Shown here: positions 61,886 to 64,000 of the stretch, one piece after another
How positions within the stretch are numbered: the first letter of the stretch is position 1
Layout of the letters: each line of letters opens with the position of its first letter
From: Ectobacillus funiculus
GTDB taxonomy: Bacteria; Bacillota; Bacilli; Bacillales; Bacillaceae_G
Strand: one strand, 5' to 3'
NCBI RefSeq assembly: GCF_042429435.1
Contig: NZ_JBHMAF010000013.1
DNA length: 64,000 nucleotides
Position numbers and translations under genes: made by a program
Notes under the pieces: model-generated
Told to the model about the DNA's origin: nothing
Database searches by the model: none
Seen by the model: only the letters and a program-made list of their open reading frames with translations

Positions 61886-62008
61886 AATACAGAAGACTCG
61901 CCGATCGGCGAGTCTTCTGGCAAAATTGCGCTTATACCTTGTTTCTGAAATTTCCTACTACGTCGAGTTCACTTCCAGATGGAAATTTATGCCTTTTTAA
62001 AGTAGAAA
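61886..62008 (+). repeat. Dispersed intergenic repeat, copy 21 (with a 30-bp perfect palindrome)
   Basis: The left hairpin has become a 30-bp perfect palindrome (61890-61919; half-site CAGAAGACTCGCCGA), and the GCCC-GGGC hairpin is gone. The right half is kept, with inner stem AAATTTCC/GGAAATTT. It ends about 22 bp from the rocA-type stop codon. Confidence 0.88.
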
Positions 62009-62030
62009 AAAGGAAGGTGGGCATCCTTAT

Positions 62031-63581
62031 TCAGAGCATTTCCGATGTCGTTTTCGCCTGCATATGAAGCAATAAGTAGTCAGGACCTCCTGCCTTTGAG
62101 TCTGTACCTGACATATTGAACCCGCCAAATGGCTGATATCCAACAATCGCACCTGTACAGCCGCGGTTGAAGTACAAATTGCCGACATGGAAATCCTCGC
62201 GCGCCTTCTCAATATGTTCACGATTATTCGAAATAACCGCACCTGTTAAGCCATACTCTGTATTATTTGCAATCTCAATCGCGTGATTGAAATCTTTGGC
62301 CCTACAAAACGCAACAACTGGCCCAAAAATTTCTTCCTTCATAATACGGGCATCCTCCGCCACATCTGCAAAAATCGTCGGCTGAATAAACCAGCCTTTA
62401 GAGTTGTCTCCCTCTCCTCCCGTCATCAGCTTTCCTTCCCGCTTCCCGATCTCTACATAACTCATTATCTTCTGAAAAGCTCCCTCATCATTTACAGGTC
62501 CCATATATGTTTTATATTGGGAAGGATCTCCGGTAATAAGCTGCTTCGTCAACGCTACTGCTCTTTCTAGCACATCATCGTACACATCCTCTACAATAAC
62601 AGCGCGAGAACAAGCGGAGCACTTCTGACCGGAAAATCCAAATGCTGATGCAACAATCACTTGTGCCGCAAGCTCTAAATCTGCCTCCCGATCAACAACA
62701 ATTGTATCCTTACCGCCCATTTCTGCAATCACACGCTTTAACCAAATTTGCCCTGGATTTACTCTAGCAGCCCGCTCATAAATACGGATTCCCACTTCCT
62801 TTGAACCTGTGAAGCTGATGAATCGCGTGCGAGGATGATCAACGATATAATCCCCTACTTCCGCACCGCTTCCAGGAATAAAGTTCACAACACCCGCTGG
62901 CAATCCAGCTTCCTCTAAGACCTCCATAAACTTTGCTGCTACAACAGGCGTCGTACTCGCCGGCTTGAGCAATACCGTATTTCCAGAAACAAGTGCTGCT
63001 GTTGTCATTCCTGCCATAATCGCAAAGGGAAAGTTCCAAGGAGAAATAATGACTCCGACCCCCAATGGGATATAAGTAAAACGGTTATATTCTATTTTAC
63101 GGCTCTCTACCGGCATACCGTCCTTCAGCTTCAGCATTTGACGACCATAATACTCCATAAAATCAATAGCTTCCGCTGTGTCGGCATCCGCCTCCCTCCA
63201 CGGCTTTCCTGCTTCCTTCACTAGCAGAGCAGAAAATTCATGTTTTCTGCGACGGACAATTGCGGCTGCTCGAAATAAAATATCTGCCCTCATTTCCGGT
63301 TTAGACTTTCTCCATGTTTGAAAGGCTTTGTCCGCAGCCTGCATAGCCTTCTCCGCCAGCTCACGATTTGCCTTTGAAACTCGTCCAATAATCTGCTCTT
63401 TATTTGCGGGGTTTACAGATACGATCTTATCCTCTGTTACAACCCGTTCACTCCCAATTTGTAACGGATAATCCTGCCCCAGATACGCGTCTACTATCTT
63501 AAGGCCTTCTTCAAATGCAAGGCGATTCTCCTCTAGACTAAAGTCAGTAAACGGCTCATGATTATAACGTATTACCATCAT
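62031..63581 (-). CDS. rocA: 1-pyrroline-5-carboxylate (L-glutamate semialdehyde) dehydrogenase
   Basis: This NAD-dependent aldehyde dehydrogenase of 516 residues oxidises glutamate semialdehyde to glutamate in proline and arginine breakdown. The N-terminal NHEPFTDFSLEENRLAFEEG extension is typical of the Bacillus RocA/PutC group. The catalytic Glu lies in VIAEMGGKDTIVV and the Cys in FSGQKCSACSRAVI. AGAGGGGGAAGG precedes two consecutive ATGs (63581 and 63578). The sequence FNMSGTDSKAGGPDYL near the C-terminus is usual for P5C dehydrogenases. Confidence 0.95.
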   Translation of the reverse strand: MMVIRYNHEPFTDFSLEENRLAFEEGLKIVDAYLGQDYPLQIGSERVVTEDKIVSVNPANKEQIIGRVSKANRELAEKAMQAADKAFQTWRKSKPEMRADILFRAAAIVRRRKHEFSALLVKEAGKPWREADADTAEAIDFMEYYGRQMLKLKDGMPVESRKIEYNRFTYIPLGVGVIISPWNFPFAIMAGMTTAALVSGNTVLLKPASTTPVVAAKFMEVLEEAGLPAGVVNFIPGSGAEVGDYIVDHPRTRFISFTGSKEVGIRIYERAARVNPGQIWLKRVIAEMGGKDTIVVDREADLELAAQVIVASAFGFSGQKCSACSRAVIVEDVYDDVLERAVALTKQLITGDPSQYKTYMGPVNDEGAFQKIMSYVEIGKREGKLMTGGEGDNSKGWFIQPTIFADVAEDARIMKEEIFGPVVAFCRAKDFNHAIEIANNTEYGLTGAVISNNREHIEKAREDFHVGNLYFNRGCTGAIVGYQPFGGFNMSGTDSKAGGPDYLLLHMQAKTTSEML

Positions 63582-63617
63582 CCTTCCCCCTCTCTAATTT
63601 CTCGCATCACTACAGGA

Positions 63618-63758
63618 TTACTGGGCTCCATGTTGTTTTGGTAATTGCTCCTCCATTTCTTGTATCAATGTACATTGCTGGAGATAGCTCCTCAATGTAA
63701 TATATTCTGCTATTTTCCCGCTTATGTCCTTACCAATTTCACAGTTTAGATGTTTCAT
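63618..63758 (-). CDS. Candidate small ORF upstream of rocA
   Basis: ATG at 63758 opens a 46-codon frame (MKHLNCEIGKDISGKIAEY at the start, EEQLPKQHGAQ at the end) that stops 37 bp before the rocA start. A weak GGTGG lies 11 bp upstream. It is mildly amphipathic, with two Cys. I do not recognise it, and it may be chance. Confidence 0.28.
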   Translation of the reverse strand: MKHLNCEIGKDISGKIAEYITLRSYLQQCTLIQEMEEQLPKQHGAQ

Positions 63759-64000
63759 CTTATTGAATATCCACCACCTACTCGGTAACACGTCTTTCCC
63801 ACAAGAGGGCTTCTATTGGTCAAAGGTGGGGGATTCCGTATTTTTCTTCCTAGGAAGCGAAATACAGAGCCGCTCAATAGACTTCTCATCGGACAAATAA
63901 GGAGGGCTCACACTTTCTTGTACGAGAAAATGTCCCATATTGTAATCCACATCAACATGTATTTGTCAGCTACACTTAATGGTAAAGATCCCGAATGACT
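63759..64000. other. Right-edge intergenic sequence
   Basis: No gene is supported. A plus-strand frame at 63816-63998 has no ribosome-binding site and no recognisable product. I see no repeat copy here. Confidence 0.4.

Noticed and set aside
113..62008. The repeat family as a CRISPR array or tandem repeat
   Set aside because: Copies are kilobases apart with genes between them, are too long for CRISPR repeats, and no cas genes are present. Only one pair (56884/57069) is adjacent.
63816..63998. A 60-codon plus-strand frame at the right edge
   Set aside because: No ribosome-binding site, no recognisable protein features and strongly atypical composition for a coding region.

Overview
The window is chromosomal DNA of a low-to-moderate GC Firmicute of the family Bacillaceae. 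Most ribosome-binding sites are strong (AAGGAGG-like), GTG and TTG starts occur, and the gene content (msmREFG-melA, gatCAB next to dagK and rlmCD, glnS together with gatCAB, a CcpA-type cre site, a GlnR/TnrA box) fits Bacillus sensu lato, probably close to the B. cereus group. No rRNA, tRNA, prophage, CRISPR array or complete insertion sequence was found. Most genes lie on the minus strand, which is probably the leading strand here.

Layout. 1-2080: a UMF1-type MFS transporter between repeats. 2186-8599: the complete msmR-msmE-msmF-msmG-melA alpha-galactoside locus. 9218-18696: a reductive pyrimidine (uracil/thymine) degradation cluster (preT, preA, dihydropyrimidinase, a small unknown protein, a PucR regulator, an mmsA-type dehydrogenase and an omega-aminotransferase). 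19929-28212: mixed metabolic genes (YhdH-type reductase, LysR regulator, methyltransferase, DUF1992 protein, a solitary glnA with a GlnR/TnrA box, an M29 aminopeptidase and threonine deaminase). 29018-39442: oligo-1,6-glucosidase, NlpC/P60 protein, a chemoreceptor remnant, an ABC-F protein, purU, a WG-repeat protein and glnS. 39536-50252: a sugar/sugar-acid region (DUF4003 protein, LacI regulator, putP-type symporter, RpiR regulator, gntP, gntK, an IolH-like TIM-barrel protein and an MFS transporter). 50554-63581: an NCS1 nucleobase permease, DEAD-box helicase, methyltransferase, YbaK deacylase, rlmCD, dagK, gatCAB and a rocA-type dehydrogenase.

The most striking content is not a gene. About 22 copies of a roughly 137-bp non-coding repeat are scattered between the genes, about one per 3 kb. 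Every copy I found has the same orientation on the plus strand. Each begins with TAAAG (often ATAAAG), and most end at the A-tract that adjoins a hairpin terminator of the leftward gene to its right. The copies carry two short GC hairpins and a long AT-rich hairpin. Across copies the two arms of the long hairpin change together (ACTGTA with TACAGT, ACTTTA with TAAAGT; AAATTTCC with GGAAATTT, AAATTTCT with AGAAATTT), which suggests selection on, or descent with, a folded structure. In size and behaviour it recalls the bcr1 repeats of the B. cereus group, and may be that family or a relative.

Other regulatory signals seen directly are: four near-identical TGNAATCGATTACA palindromes linking the LacI regulator at 40598 to the MFS/TIM-barrel operon 8 kb away, three of them phased 22 and 44 bp apart; three GAAA-TTTC sites and a cre in the gntP/RpiR divergent region; a perfect GlnR/TnrA box at glnA; a LysR-type dyad at 22001; and a 50-bp spacerless perfect palindrome at 14219.
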